Of a stretch of DNA of 64,000 bases, positions 9,577 to 20,485 are shown piece by piece (position 1 is the first letter of the stretch; every line of letters begins with the position of its first letter). The position numbers and the translations under genes were made by a program. The DNA lies in assembly GCF_001704415.2 (NCBI RefSeq), contig NC_030811.1:78324069-78388068 (forward strand), written 5' to 3'. This DNA is from Capra hircus (lineage: Eukaryota > Chordata > Mammalia > Artiodactyla > Bovidae). The notes beneath the pieces are model-generated. The model was not told the DNA's origin. It saw nothing but the letters and a program-made list of their open reading frames with translations, and ran no database searches.

Positions 9577-11955
9577 TCAGCACTCAGCTTTCTTTATAGT
9601 CCAACTCTCACATCCATACATGACTATTGGAAAAACCATAGCATTGACTAGATGGACCTTTGTTGGCAAAGTCATGCCTTTGCTTTTTAATATGCTGTCT
9701 AGGTTGGTCACAGCTTTTCTTCCAAGAAACAAGTGTCTTTTAATTTGATGGCTGCAGTCACCATCTGTAGTGATTCTAGAGCCCCCCAGAATAAAGTCTG
9801 TTACTATTTCCCCATCTATTTGCCATGAAGTGATGGGACCAGATGCCATGATCTTTGTTTTCTGAAGGTTGAGCTTTAAGCCAAATTTTTCACTCTCCTC
9901 TTTCACTTTCATCAAGAGGCTCTTTAGTTCTTCTTCACTTTCTGCCATAAGGGTGGTGTCATCTGCATATCTGAGGTACTGATATTTCTCCCAGCAATCT
10001 TGATTCCAGCTTGTGCTCCATCCAGCCCAGCATTTCTCATGATGTACTCTGCATATAAGTTAAATAAGCAGGGTGACAATGTATAGTCTTGACATACTCC
10101 TTTTCCGATTTGGAACCAGTCTGCTGTTCCATGTCCAATTCTAACTGTTGCTTCTTGACCATCATACAAATTTCTCAGGAGGCAGGTCAGCTAGTCTGGT
10201 ATTCCCACTCTTGAAGAATGTTCCACAGTTTGTAGTGATCCACACAAAGGCTTTGGGGATAGTCCATAAAGCAGTAGATGTTTTCTGGAACTCTCTTGCT
10301 TTTTCAAGGTTCCAATAGATGTTGGCAATCTGATCTCTGGTTCCTCTGCCTTTTGTAAATCCACCTTGAACATCTGGAAATTCTTGGTTCACATAATATT
10401 GAAACCTGGCTTGGAGAATTTTGAGCATTACTTTGCTAATGTGTGAGATGAGTGAAATTGTGCGGTAGTTTGAGCATTCTGTGGCATTGCCTTTCTTTGT
10501 GATTGGAATGAAAACTGACCTTTTCTAGTCCTGTGGCCACTGCTGAGTTTTCCAAATGTGCTGGCATATTGAGTGCAGCACTTAAACAGCTTCATCTTTT
10601 AGGATTTGAAATAGCTCTACTGGAATTCCATCACCTCCACTAGCTTTGTTGTAGTGATGCTTCCTAAGGCCCATGTGACTTCATATTCCAGGATGTCTGG
10701 ATCTAGGTGAGTGATCACACCATAGTGGTTATCTGGGTCATGAAGATCTTTTTTGTACAGTTCTTCTATGTATTCTTGCTGCCTCTTAATATCTTCTGTT
10801 TCTGTTAGGTCCATACAATTTCTGTCTTTTATTGAGCTCATCTTTCATGAAATGTTCCCTTGGTATCTCTAATTTTATTGAAGAGATCTCTAGTCTTTTC
10901 CATTCTATTGTTTTCCTCTATTTCACTGAACTGATCATTGAGGAAGATTTCTTATCTTTCCTTGCTATTCTTTGGAACTCTGCATTTAGATGCTTATATC
11001 TTTCCTTTTCTCCTTTGCCTTTAGCATCTCTTCTTTTCTCAGCTATTTGCAAGGCCTCCTCGGACAACCATTTTGCCTTTTTGCATTTCTTTTTCTTGGT
11101 AATGGTCTTGATCACTGTCTCCTGTACAATGTCACAAACCTCCGTCCATAGTTCTTCAGGCACTCTATCAGATATAATCCCTTGAATCTATTTGTCACTT
11201 CCACTGTACAATTGTGAGAGATTTGATTTAGGTCATACCTGGAAGGTCTAGTGGTTTTCCCTAATTTTAATCTAGTGGCAATAAGGAGTTCATGATCTGA
11301 GCCACAGTCAGTTCCCAGTCTTATTTTTGCTGACTGTATAGAGCTTCTCTGTCCTTGGCTACAAAAAAATATAATCAATCTGATTTTTGTATTGACCATC
11401 TGGTGATGTCCATGTGTAGAGCCTTCTATTGTGTTTTTAGAAGGGGGTGTTTGCTATGAACAGTACATTCTCTTGGCAAAACTCTGTTAGCCTTTGCCCT
11501 GCTTCATTTTGTACTCTAAGGCGAAATTTGCCTGTTACTCCAGGTGTCTCTTGACTTCCTACTGCATTCTAGTCCCCTGTGATGAAAAGGACATCCTTTT
11601 CGGATGTTAGCTCTAGCAGGTCTTGTAGGTCTCCATTGAACCATTCAATTTCAGCTTCTTCAGCATACTGGTTGGGGCATAGACTTTGATTACTGTGATA
11701 GTCAATGGTTTGCCTTTAAACAAAGAGATCATTTTGTCATTTTTGAGGTTGCACCCAAGTACTGTATTTTGGAATCTTCTGTTGACTTTGAGGCCTATGT
11801 CATCTTCTCAGGGATTCTTTCCCACAGTAGTGGATATAATGGTCATCTGAGCTAAATTCACCCATTCCAGTCCATTTTAGTTCACTGATTCTTACAGCAT
11901 CAATATTCCCTCTTGCCATCTCCTGTTTGACCACTTCCAATTTGCCTTGATTCAT
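9577..11955 (-). pseudogene. BovB endonuclease-reverse transcriptase ORF, decayed
   Basis: On the minus strand the frame starts near 11,955 with an APE-type endonuclease. Its conserved S-E-L-K-W motif, including the catalytic glutamate, is kept (plus-strand complement near 11,873-11,887). Open blocks follow at 11,399-11,112, 11,163-10,918, 10,841-10,617, 10,428-10,162, 10,169-9,924 and 9,948-9,577, each in a new frame. The reverse-transcriptase YADD is at 9,969-9,958, just after an apparent 1-bp loss near 9,980 compared with the copy at 22.8 kb. At least five frameshifts make it non-functional. The usual product of about 1,000 residues would nick DNA and prime reverse transcription from the nick. 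Confidence 0.88.
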
Positions 11956-12572
11956 GGACCTAACGTTCCAGGTTCCTATGCAATATTGTTCTTTACAGCA
12001 TCAAACTTTATTTCCATCACCAGTCACACCCACAACTGGGCATTGTTTTTACTTTGGCTTGGTCTCCTCATTCTTTTTGGAGTTATTTCTCCACTGATCT
12101 CCAGTAGCATATTGGGCACCTACCAACCTGGGGAGTTCATCTTTCAGTGTCCTATCCTTTTGCCTTTCATACTGTTCATGGGGTTCTCAAGGCAAGAATA
12201 CTGAAGTGGCTTGCCATTCCCTTCTCCAGTGGACTACGTTTTGTCAGAACTCTCCACCATGAACCCTCTGTCTTGGGTGGCCCTACATGGCATGGCTCAT
12301 AGTTTCAATGAGTTAGACAAGGCTGTGATCCACATGATCAGTTTGATTAGTTTTCTGTGATTGTGTTTTCATTCTGTCTGCCCTCTGAGTGATAAGGATA
12401 AGAGGCTCATCAAGTTTCCTAATGGAAGAGACTGTCTGTGGGGGAAACTGGGTCTTGTTCTGATGGCCAGGGCCATGCTCAGTACATCTTTAATCCAGTT
12501 TTCTGTTGATGGGCGGGTTATATTCCCTCCTTGTTGTTGACTTGACACCAAACTATGGTGGAGGTAGTGAAG

Positions 12573-12962
12573 ACTTGCCTTTGAGTGTTTGAGTGTCTCG
12601 TGCAGAGATACAGGTCAGCAGTGGCCTGCCTCAGGGGCAGGGGCTCTGGGTGTAGCAGACCTGGGTGTGGCACAAGCCTTCTTGGAGGAGATTGCCATTG
12701 ACTCCACCATAGAGCTTCCAGAACTTACACAGGAATGGGGAAACAGACTCCTGGGGCACAAACAAAACCTTGTGTGCACCAGGACCCAGGAGAAAGGAGC
12801 AGTGACCCCACAAGAGACTGATCCAGACTTGCCTCTGAGTGTCCAGGAGTCTCTGGTAGAGGAGTGGGTCAGCAGTGGCCTGCTGCAGGGTCAGGGGCAC
12901 TGACTGTGGCAATGTGTGTACAGGACCTTTTGAAGGAGGTTGCCATTATCTTCATTACCTCC
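12573..12962 (+). repeat. Inverted BovB 5' segment with two leader monomers
   Basis: This segment is in sense orientation although the rest of the element is antisense. Its two junctions share a 13-bp inverted match: ggaggtagtgaag at 12,560-12,572 and cttcattacctcc at 12,950-12,962 (12 of 13 complementary). Inside is a direct repeat of period about 254 bp (gtcagcagtggcctgc at 12,614-12,629 and 12,868-12,883), so the leader contains two diverged monomers. The 104-residue frame at 12,589-12,903 lies in this leader and has no recognisable domain. Confidence 0.8.
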
Positions 12963-13944
12963 TCTCTTTCACACAGAATTTGTAAAATACAGTGTAAAGA
13001 GAAAAAAAATTTGTAATTCAGAAAGATCCACTGTTAATATGTGATATATTTCCTTCCATTGTCTAATGCCTACTTAGTATTAAAGAACTGAAAAAAAAGT
13101 TTTAAATTTAATGTTTAAACTTGTATCCAAAAATATTTAAAAATTATAATTTAAATGATGAAATGGTGTGAGATTTTATAAATATACCATTATTTATGTA
13201 ACTAACTCTCTTCTGAGATATTTAAACTGCATTTTCTATATTTTGATATTTAAGCCAATACTATGATCAATATAAATGCATAATAAGCACATCTCTATTT
13301 AAATTTCTATAAACTGATCAGAAAATATAGTAGTCCAAAAAGTATAATGATGCTTTAAGACTCTCAGTTGCAAATTGTCAAATTGTCCCCCAACCACATT
13401 CTTCTCATTACTGCCCCAAAGTTGCTATTTTGATATGTATTTAACATCAACAGTTATTATTATTTTAAGAAAATATGTTCCAATGTGAATGGTAAGATAC
13501 AGTGTCTATGTTATTAATGATCAAATAAATGCAAATTGCAAGTATAAGGTTGAAAATTCTTTTTCATAGGTTTCACATAATTTCAATTTTCCATAATCCA
13601 ACTTTACTGAAATAGCTCTGCCATAGTGGTCTTTCTTGTCTTATTAAGAAATGGTCTCAGTCCAAGGACCGATGCCTATCAGTGGTGCAGCCTTACCTCC
13701 ATCAGTAGTCAAAACCATCTTTCCTACCCCCTTTAGACTCTGATACAGAAGCAACAAAAATGGGAAAACACTGATACTTTCCCATTATATGGTAAAACTG
13801 GAAGGTGGAAAGAAGAATATATGTGAAATTAGATACAAGGTCAAGAGAAATCTGAAATGAGATTAAAGACTCAGTTAATACATTAAAGCAAAGTAATATC
13901 AAGTGAAAATCGGCTCCAGAGAGGCAAGAATCCTTTATTTTTCT

Positions 13945-14010
13945 CTGATGCATGCAAGTCCTTGTACAATAATAAGTGATCAATAGATACTTATTGAATA
14001 AATACTGAAA
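13945..14010 (+). mobile_element. L2 LINE 3' tail
   Basis: 'atacttattgaataaatact' matches the terminal caataaatatttgttgaatg of L2. The copy is short and diverged. Confidence 0.45.
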
Positions 14011-14493
14011 TGGAATGAGAACAGAGAGCATAGCCTACAAATAACTTATAGAATTCATATGAATTTTTAGTAAAATTATTATTTTTCTGTTTGGATAGAG
14101 ACATCTCATTTCCCTTCTCTTTCTCCAGTATCTATCTTACACTTGTACCTTCCAAAACACATATCAGGCTGGCATGTAATTTCTATCTGTTCATAATTAT
14201 TTCTTTTCATATGAAGGCTAAAAGCAGAAGTCCAGCTACCTGCACCATGGGTTCTAATACTATGCTTCACAGACAAGCATTATTTAGAATTATCTAGGAA
14301 CTTATGGAAATGTAAACTCTTCTACCCTATTCCAGATCTACTGAATTAGAAAGGCTAGGGACATGGTTCAAGCAATCTTTTTTTTCTGAAAGGGCCACAA
14401 GATGATTTGGGTGCATGTTAAGGTTTCACAACCAGTGACAAAATATGGAGCTATTCTCTCTCTCATGTATTTTACACAAACTATGCATGCGCA

Positions 14494-14499
14494 GGCGCG

Positions 14500-14539
<40 letters not shown>
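14494..14539. repeat. Compound (GC)n(AC)n microsatellite
   Basis: About 14 bp of alternating GC is followed by about 31 bp of alternating CA. Both parts are alternating purine-pyrimidine. Confidence 0.95.
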
Positions 14540-14542
<3 letters not shown>

Positions 14543-15577
14543 TTCACCCATTATTTAGAATGCCTGGCTTACAGAGAATGTAGAAGTAAGAAATATACAG
14601 ATTAGGGTCACCATTTCACCACTGTTCAGATCAATGCTTCCCACTTTGAATAAGGCAACCATGAATTTTAAAATCTTAATTCACAACACAACATTGCAGG
14701 GTTTGCCTTTTCACACTACAAAAACTTAATTTAATAAATTGTAACATTTCATTAGTTAATTTGTTTTATTGCCTTAGAAGCCTACTTAGAAATATAATTC
14801 TTTTGGCCCATGACTTTTGGCAACAGGGTTATTTAAAAGAAGAAAGAATATGTGTATAACATTCTAATATTGCCAAAGCAAAGTGAAATAATACAAAATA
14901 TTGCCACATCACTCCAATAATATCGAGCATAATACTGAATCCTCAATGTACTGTTCTATCATTCAGTTTGTCTCTGTAAGCAAAAAATAAGAACTCTGTG
15001 TATGATTTCTTAAGATGGTCATTATTGATTATGAAGATGGCTGGAGGAAGCTATCCATATCATTTTGACTGCAAAATGTTCATTAGTAGCTACATATGGA
15101 CTCAGTGTCAGTTTCAATACCTGCAGAATAATTATGATAATATTAGTTTCTTGTTCTCCCTGACAAAGTCATTTTTAGACCCTGTCAACCAAATCCTCTG
15201 GGCTCCATGGAGACATGTTCTACATAAATACAAAGCATTATTTTTACTCTTTTCACATTATTTGGAGATTTTTAAATGGAGGAGCAATGTATTAAATATT
15301 AATAGTTTTTATGCAGAGAAAGTCATCTTACATCTTAGTTAAGGATATAACACACTGAAAATTGAGATATAAGTAATTGCTCACCTCAAGGTTTAGGAGT
15401 TCACCCAGTCATTCTATAGATAGGTACCTCTCTTTTTAAAAGAGCAAACTTATGCACATACCTAAAGCTGCTACAATTGAGAGTAATCACAAAAATACCA
15501 AAAGCTAACTAATGAAACAGCACTCTGATAGGTGGGCTTTAGTGAGTTATTCAAGAATAGTTTATTTAAATGTAGCA

Positions 15578-15750
15578 TGAGTGCACGCTAAATCACTTCA
15601 ATCATGTTCAACTCTCCAGGCAAGAATACTGGAGTGGGTTGCCATGCCCTTCTCCAAGGGATCTTCCTGACCCAGGGATCGAATCATCATTCCTAATATC
15701 TCCTGTATTGGCAGGCAAGTTCTTTACCACTAGTGACACCTGGGAAGCCC
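15578..15750 (-). mobile_element. Bov-tA SINE, reverse orientation
   Basis: The reverse complement runs from a 'gggcttcccaggtgtcacta' head to the 'gattgaagtgatttagcgtg' tail. Part of the tail is missing compared with full copies. Confidence 0.9.
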
Positions 15751-15959
15751 TTTAAATACTAGATTATTGTCCACATAAGAAAAAAGGAAACAAACTAATC
15801 TTGTCATGAAAAATGACCAAACACCTCTTGTCTCATTGTAGCATATTCGCAAAAATCACCTGCATCTTATTGATATTTACAAGTGAGAGTCAATTTATAT
15901 GTTGATGTCAAACTCTTTGTGGCTCTTAGTAAAGAGTGGTAGGTAGATGTTAAGTGTAT

Positions 15960-16110
15960 GGGTATTGAGTCAAGATTTTAGACCACACCCTCATTCACCA
16001 GCTGTATTATTTTGGGTGTTACTCGACTTCTTTGAGTTTCAGGTTCTCATACATGAAGTTGAAATCATTAAGATTATTGTGAACTTTAAATTTTAGATAG
16101 TATATAGAAT
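15960..16110 (+). mobile_element. MIR SINE
   Basis: The core 'ttattttgggtgttactcga' is followed by 'cttctttgagtttcaggttc', matching MIR's gaccttgggcaagttac...cctcagtttcc. Old and diverged. Confidence 0.65.
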
Positions 16111-16554
16111 GATATATATCAAATATAAAATGTAACAAATTTAGCAGAAATATCTGCAGCAGAATACGCAATAAAGACTGCTATTACTAAAACATTTTAA
16201 TTCAAGTGCATCATAAATCTATTTCAAATCATTTCCTTAAGCTTATTTATTTCTTTTTTTATATGATGTTAGTTAGACATTCCTTCATGTCAGTTTACTC
16301 TGAATACATGAAAATAATTCTGACATTAATTTATACTTTAATTCTCAATTATATAGAGTACTTGCTTTGTTGTCTGTTGAGTCTACCACTCACATGAACT
16401 AGGAAGGAACTAGCAGTAGGTTTGGAGGATGAGTGTGTATACCTGTGTCTGAGAGCATTTCGGAATAAAAGATGGCTTCAACTATTAGAAGTAAACTATC
16501 GCTTCCCTTTCAAGCCTTTGGCAGAGAAAACTGAGAGATACTGTATTTAAAGGC
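16111..16554. other. Single-copy AT-rich DNA
   Basis: Nothing recognised. A 63-residue frame at 16,206-16,397 appears fortuitous. Confidence 0.5.
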
Positions 16555-16655
16555 TTTATAACCCACTCCAGTATTCTTGCCTGGAGAATCCCATGGACAG
16601 AGGAGCCTGGTAGGCTACAGTCCATAGGGTCACACAGAGTCACGTATGACTGAAA
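16555..16655 (+). mobile_element. Bov SINE tail fragment
   Basis: It contains only the tail part, 'cccactccagtattcttgcc' through 'gtatgactgaaatgacg'. The tRNA-like head is absent, so it is 5' truncated. Confidence 0.9.
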
Positions 16656-17028
16656 TGACGCTTCATGGCACAGCAATCCAGTTAAAGTCATTTACATGCC
16701 CTAATGTATGTTAATGTTTCTCTAATACAATATAAATAAGAAATTTAATATAATGTTTCATCAATTATATAAACAATTTTATATCAATATGCATTTTTAT
16801 GTATTTCATATATTAGTTTCAGGAAAATTGACAACTGCAGACACAATATATAGATATTTTAAAATTTGAGTCGGAATAATAACAGAAATGCTTATATATA
16901 TCATGTTTAATTAAAATGCCAACGTGCACATTTAGGGATATATAGTTATATGGGAACTATAACTTTACATAGGCTACTTCCTATACATTGACTTTCACAT
17001 ACAGATTTGTACTGCTTTGTAGTTTTAG
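16656..17028. other. Single-copy AT-rich DNA
   Basis: Nothing recognised. Confidence 0.5.
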
Positions 17029-17140
17029 TTACATATCTGACTCTTTATGACCTCATGGACTATAGCCTGCCAGGCCCCTCTATCCATGGAATTTCCCAGG
17101 CAAGAATACAAGAGTGGGTTGCCATTTCCTACTCTAGGGA
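17029..17140 (-). mobile_element. Bov SINE tail fragment, reverse orientation
   Basis: On the plus strand 'gactctttatgacctcatgg' through 'gagtgggttgccatttccta' is the reverse of the Bov tail. More diverged than the Bov-A2 that follows it. Confidence 0.85.
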
Positions 17141-17172
17141 TAGATTTGTATACCATGGATTTATTTATGGAC

Positions 17173-17445
17173 TGCTGCTGCTGCTAAGTTGCTTCAGTCA
17201 TGTCCGACTTTGTGCGACCCCATAGATGGCAGCCTACAAGGCTCCTCTGTCCCTGGGATTCTCCAGGCAAGAACACTGGAGTGGGTTGCCATTTCCTTCT
17301 TCAATGCATGAAAGTGAAAAGTGAAAGTGAAGTCGCTCAGTCGTGTCTGACTCTTCACGACCCCATGGACTGCAGCCCACCAGGCTCCTCCATCCATGGG
17401 ATTCTCCAGGCAAGAGTACTGGAGTGGGTTGCCATTGCCTTCTCC
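17173..17445 (-). mobile_element. Bov-A2 (ART2A) dimeric SINE, full length
   Basis: Two tail-type monomers are joined by 'gtgaaaagtgaaagtgaag', with a terminal 'ctgctgctgctaag' on the plus strand. It is flanked by a 10-bp TSD with one mismatch: atttatggac at 17,163-17,172 and attaatggac at 17,446-17,455. Low divergence suggests a recent insertion. Confidence 0.95.
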
Positions 17446-17654
17446 ATTAATGGACCAGAAAGATTGAAATATTTGCCTCAAAGTATTAATAACCATGATA
17501 TAAATATACTTATGAAAATTACAGAAGTGCAATGGCCTCACAACATTTGAGTCATGGAATTGTAGGGAAGGCAACTTAGGGTTGTCTAGTTCCATTTCTA
17601 TATGATACAGATATCTTCCCTAGAGCACTCTCTTTGGAAACTGGTCATCCAGTA

Positions 17655-17835
17655 ATAAAAATAAGTATCATGTTTTTAGCACTTTATATATATAAGGGAT
17701 TGCATTAAGCCCTTAGCACGCAGTATCTCCTTTAATCTTTGTAAGTACTTCATGAGGAAGGTACCATCATCATTCCCACTGAAGCTCAGAAAGACTCAGT
17801 TGCATGATCAGGCTACAGGACTGATTTGTACTGAT
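17655..17835 (-). mobile_element. MIR SINE, reverse orientation
   Basis: 'gcagtatctcctttaatctt' and 'cttcatgaggaaggtaccat' match the reverse MIR signature (ttatctcatttaatcctcac ... ctatgaggtaggtact). Confidence 0.75.
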
Positions 17836-17839
17836 GTTC

Positions 17840-18110
17840 TCACATAGCCATTTTAGGTGATGGAAAGCTCACCACTATAGGAAGTTGAGATTCAATTCCT
17901 GTTAATGTTGTCTTCCTGGAATTGAAGTACAATCCAGTGCTCTATCACTTTCACTCCACAGTATCTGAACTCTGGAACTGTGCAGGAAAATGTGATAAAC
18001 CAAACTATCTCCTTTCTCCCTGGTAACCCTTCAGACACTTAATAGGTAGATACCATGTTCTATTTTGCTTCTTCAGGAAAACTACTCCTATTTTTTTCAA
18101 ACAGTTTTGC
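17840..18110 (+). repeat. Ancient repeat, possibly CR1/L3-like
   Basis: 'ggtgatggaaagctcaccac', 'cttcctggaattgaagta' and 'ccctggtaacccttcagaca' occur in the order of an old mammalian repeat I recall without being sure of the name. A possibly related piece is at 60,160-60,370. Confidence 0.35.
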
Positions 18111-18290
18111 AGCACTTGATTTCCAGACTAGATTCCAGGTATTCATGATGCTCTTAAATGTAGAGTCAAGGACAATCACAGGATCCTAGGGGTCCTAGGT
18201 ACTGTTTCATAAGTACAGAGTACATCTGAAATAGTAGCTCCTTTTTTTCAAACAACATATTTTGAGTAAAGCCATAAGTCACTTACATTG

Positions 18291-18506
18291 GGGCTTCCCC
18301 AGTGGCTCAGTGGTAAAGAATCCGATTGCAGTGTGCAGGAGACACTAAAGATGTGGTTCAGTCCCTGGGTTGGGAAGATCCCCTGGAGGAGGGCATCACA
18401 CCCCACTTCAGTAATCTTGTCAGGAAAATCCCAGGGACAGAGGATCCTGGTGGGCTACGGTCCATGGGGTCACAAAGAATCAGACTTGACTGAGGTGACT
18501 CATTAT
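18291..18506 (+). mobile_element. Bov-tA SINE
   Basis: Head 'ggcttccccagtggctcagt', B-box-like 'gttcagtccctgggttggg', and a complete tail to 'gactgaggtgactcattatg'. Confidence 0.92.
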
Positions 18507-19001
18507 GCAGGCAAGTTGCAATACATTAGTATTGTGCTTGGAATCAGTAATAATTCTAGGTATTTTATTTATATATCAACTCTTGATAAGTGTGACATCC
18601 CTTCTCTTATATTTAAGTAGTTACCTTTTTAAACCCGAATTTGGATTTTACATTCATTATTTTTTTTAGGTAAATTCATTGTCCCTTTAGAATACTAGCT
18701 ATGTAAACAGGGATTAAATAGCTTCCCCTAATGTTTGACACACATAAATATGAAAGCCTTACTGATCATATCCTTATATATATCTTTGATTTGAAAAAAG
18801 TAACATTATTGACTAGCATAGGCCTACTCAACACTGTTCTCATTCCAGCCTTAATACTACCTACTTTCCTCAATTCCTACCAATCTAAAAAACAATTTAT
18901 TTTAGATACAGCTTAATCACATCTTCCTTTAGCACTCACTTTTGCAATAAATGACATCAAATGACCTCTTAAACTCCATAAATTTTTATAGCATCATCCT
19001 T
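18507..19001. other. Single-copy AT-rich DNA
   Basis: Nothing recognised. Confidence 0.5.
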
Positions 19002-19013
19002 ATTTACCAGCTT

Positions 19014-19123
19014 GCTGCTGATGCTGCTAAGTCGCTTCGGTCGTGTCTGACTCTGTGCGACCCCATAGACGACAAAAGCCTGTCCCTGGGATTCTCCAGG
19101 CAAGAACACTGGAGTGCGTTGCC
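19014..19123 (-). mobile_element. Bov-A2 SINE, 110-bp truncated copy
   Basis: One monomer only, with the terminal 'gctgctgatgctgctaag' on the plus strand. A perfect 12-bp TSD, atttaccagctt, lies at 19,002-19,013 and 19,124-19,135, so the truncation happened during insertion. Confidence 0.95.
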
Positions 19124-19279
19124 ATTTACCAGCTTACCAATCCATTCTAAAGCATTTGGATTTATTCTTACTGTTTCCTAATATCTTAACAAACAATTGC
19201 TTGACAAGGGTTTAATATTTTGTTGGGTATAGAATTCAAGCTCTGAAAGCCATTACTTTTTTTTTCAGTTTTGGACATC

Positions 19280-19520
19280 AAGACTGGTGTTTTAGAGTCA
19301 GATAGGGCCATCAAAGGCTTGACTTTGGAACTTGTATACATTTGAATTGTGGTTCTGCCACTTAGAGCTGTCTCAACTTAGACCAGATATTTAACTTCTC
19401 AAGTTTCATTTCCTTCTCTCTAAATGGCAATATTAATAACACATATCCTCAAAAGTAGATATGAGAATTTAATGTAATAAGGTTAAATACTTACTACAAT
19501 ATCCTACTCAATATATTAGC
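19280..19520 (+). mobile_element. MIR SINE
   Basis: It follows MIR through 'gtggttctgccacttagagc', a diverged core, and 'aacttctcaagtttcatttc', then 'gagaatttaatgtaataagg'. Nearly full length. Confidence 0.75.
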
Positions 19521-20059
19521 AAATATTCCTTAAATAAGTCTATCAATTCTTTCAGTTTCTTGAATTACAATTTATGCGGATGGAGACACCTAAAATCATT
19601 GGCATGGCAAAGTGTTCACCTTGTGTTTTCATATCCTCTTAGATCACTATTCCTTTTAAGCACTATGACTACATATAATTTATGCACTTTTTGCATTCCT
19701 TAACTAAAACTTTCTATCCATTATTATTAGTCTTACTAATATGTCTTTTAAAATTGAATCTCTTTAGATCGCTGTTACATTTTTTCCAAGTGTTTTCTTC
19801 CTGTCAGCTTGGACCATAATTGTTTTTTGGTGACACTTATGTTTCTGAAGCTAGATTCACCTTACTGTCCTTGACCACAAATCATAGCTATATGTCTTCT
19901 AAAATTATAAAATCTCCATTATATGTTTTCTATAAAGAATATTAATATAGTCACAACTGGGTATTAACATAACCATACCCAGTATATTTGGGGGAAGAAT
20001 ATTATAAATATTAAGATAAGCTAAGTATTTTCAATTAGTATTAATACTCCTATGAGTGC
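19521..20059. other. Single-copy AT-rich DNA
   Basis: Nothing recognised. Confidence 0.5.
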
Positions 20060-20196
20060 ACGGTGCCTGCTAAGTTGCTCAGTTGTGTCCAACTCTTTGC
20101 AGCCCTATCAACTGTAGACCATCAGGCTCTTCTGTCCAAACGATTCTCCAGACAAGAATACTGGAGTGGGTTGCCATGCCCTTCTCCAGGGGATCT
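20060..20196 (-). mobile_element. Bov SINE tail, reverse orientation
   Basis: The plus strand shows 'aagttgctcagttgtgtcca' through 'ttgccatgcccttctccagg', the reverse of the Bov-tA tail. The tRNA-like head is missing. Confidence 0.88.
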
Positions 20197-20294
20197 AATC
20201 ATAAATCAGAATCATGCCACAAGTAACCAGTTCCCCTTCAGTGACTGAGAATATGAGTTCCATATTTTCTACTTCCTAGGGCCAAAGTCCTACT

Positions 20295-20485
20295 CATTCA
20301 CTTACTAGCTGTTTGATCTTGAATGAGCTACTTTAGCTTCCTGTGCCTCCATTTCCACAAATATAAAATGGAAACAGTTGCATCTATCTCATAAAGTCAC
20401 CGTGAAGATTAAGTAAGTAAATTCTTTTATTTTTCAAAGTGTTTAAAATGGTGTTCAATAAATAGCAGCTGTTACTTATTATTTC
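20295..20485 (+). mobile_element. MIR SINE
   Basis: 'cacttactagctgtttgatc', 'cttcctgtgcctccatttcc' and 'ggtgttcaataaatagcagc' appear in MIR order. Confidence 0.8.

Larger units (their letters stand above)
9200..12963 (-). mobile_element. BovB LINE, long copy with inverted 5' segment
   Basis: The 3' end is on the left ('cagttcagttcagtccctga' on the plus strand). Reverse-transcriptase then endonuclease regions follow rightwards, then upstream leader sequence. A perfect 10-bp TSD, ctctttcaca, lies at 9,190-9,199 and 12,964-12,973 and fixes the ends of a single 3.76-kb insertion. The last 390 bp (12,573-12,962) are inverted relative to the rest. BovB is an RTE-clade LINE widely accepted to have entered ruminants by horizontal transfer. 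Confidence 0.95.
12974..15573. other. Single-copy AT-rich DNA
   Basis: No gene recognised. The frames at 13,702-14,031 (minus) and 14,998-15,342 (plus) show no domain, no spliced context and AT-rich composition, so they are treated as chance. A short L2 tail and a microsatellite inside are listed separately. Confidence 0.5.

Noticed and set aside
12589..12903. 104-residue GC-richer frame that looks protein-like
   Set aside because: It lies in the inverted BovB leader, covers both leader monomers and matches no domain I know.
14998..15342. 114-residue frame in single-copy DNA
   Set aside because: No domain, no splice-site context and AT-rich composition. A frame of this length is expected by chance in 64 kb.
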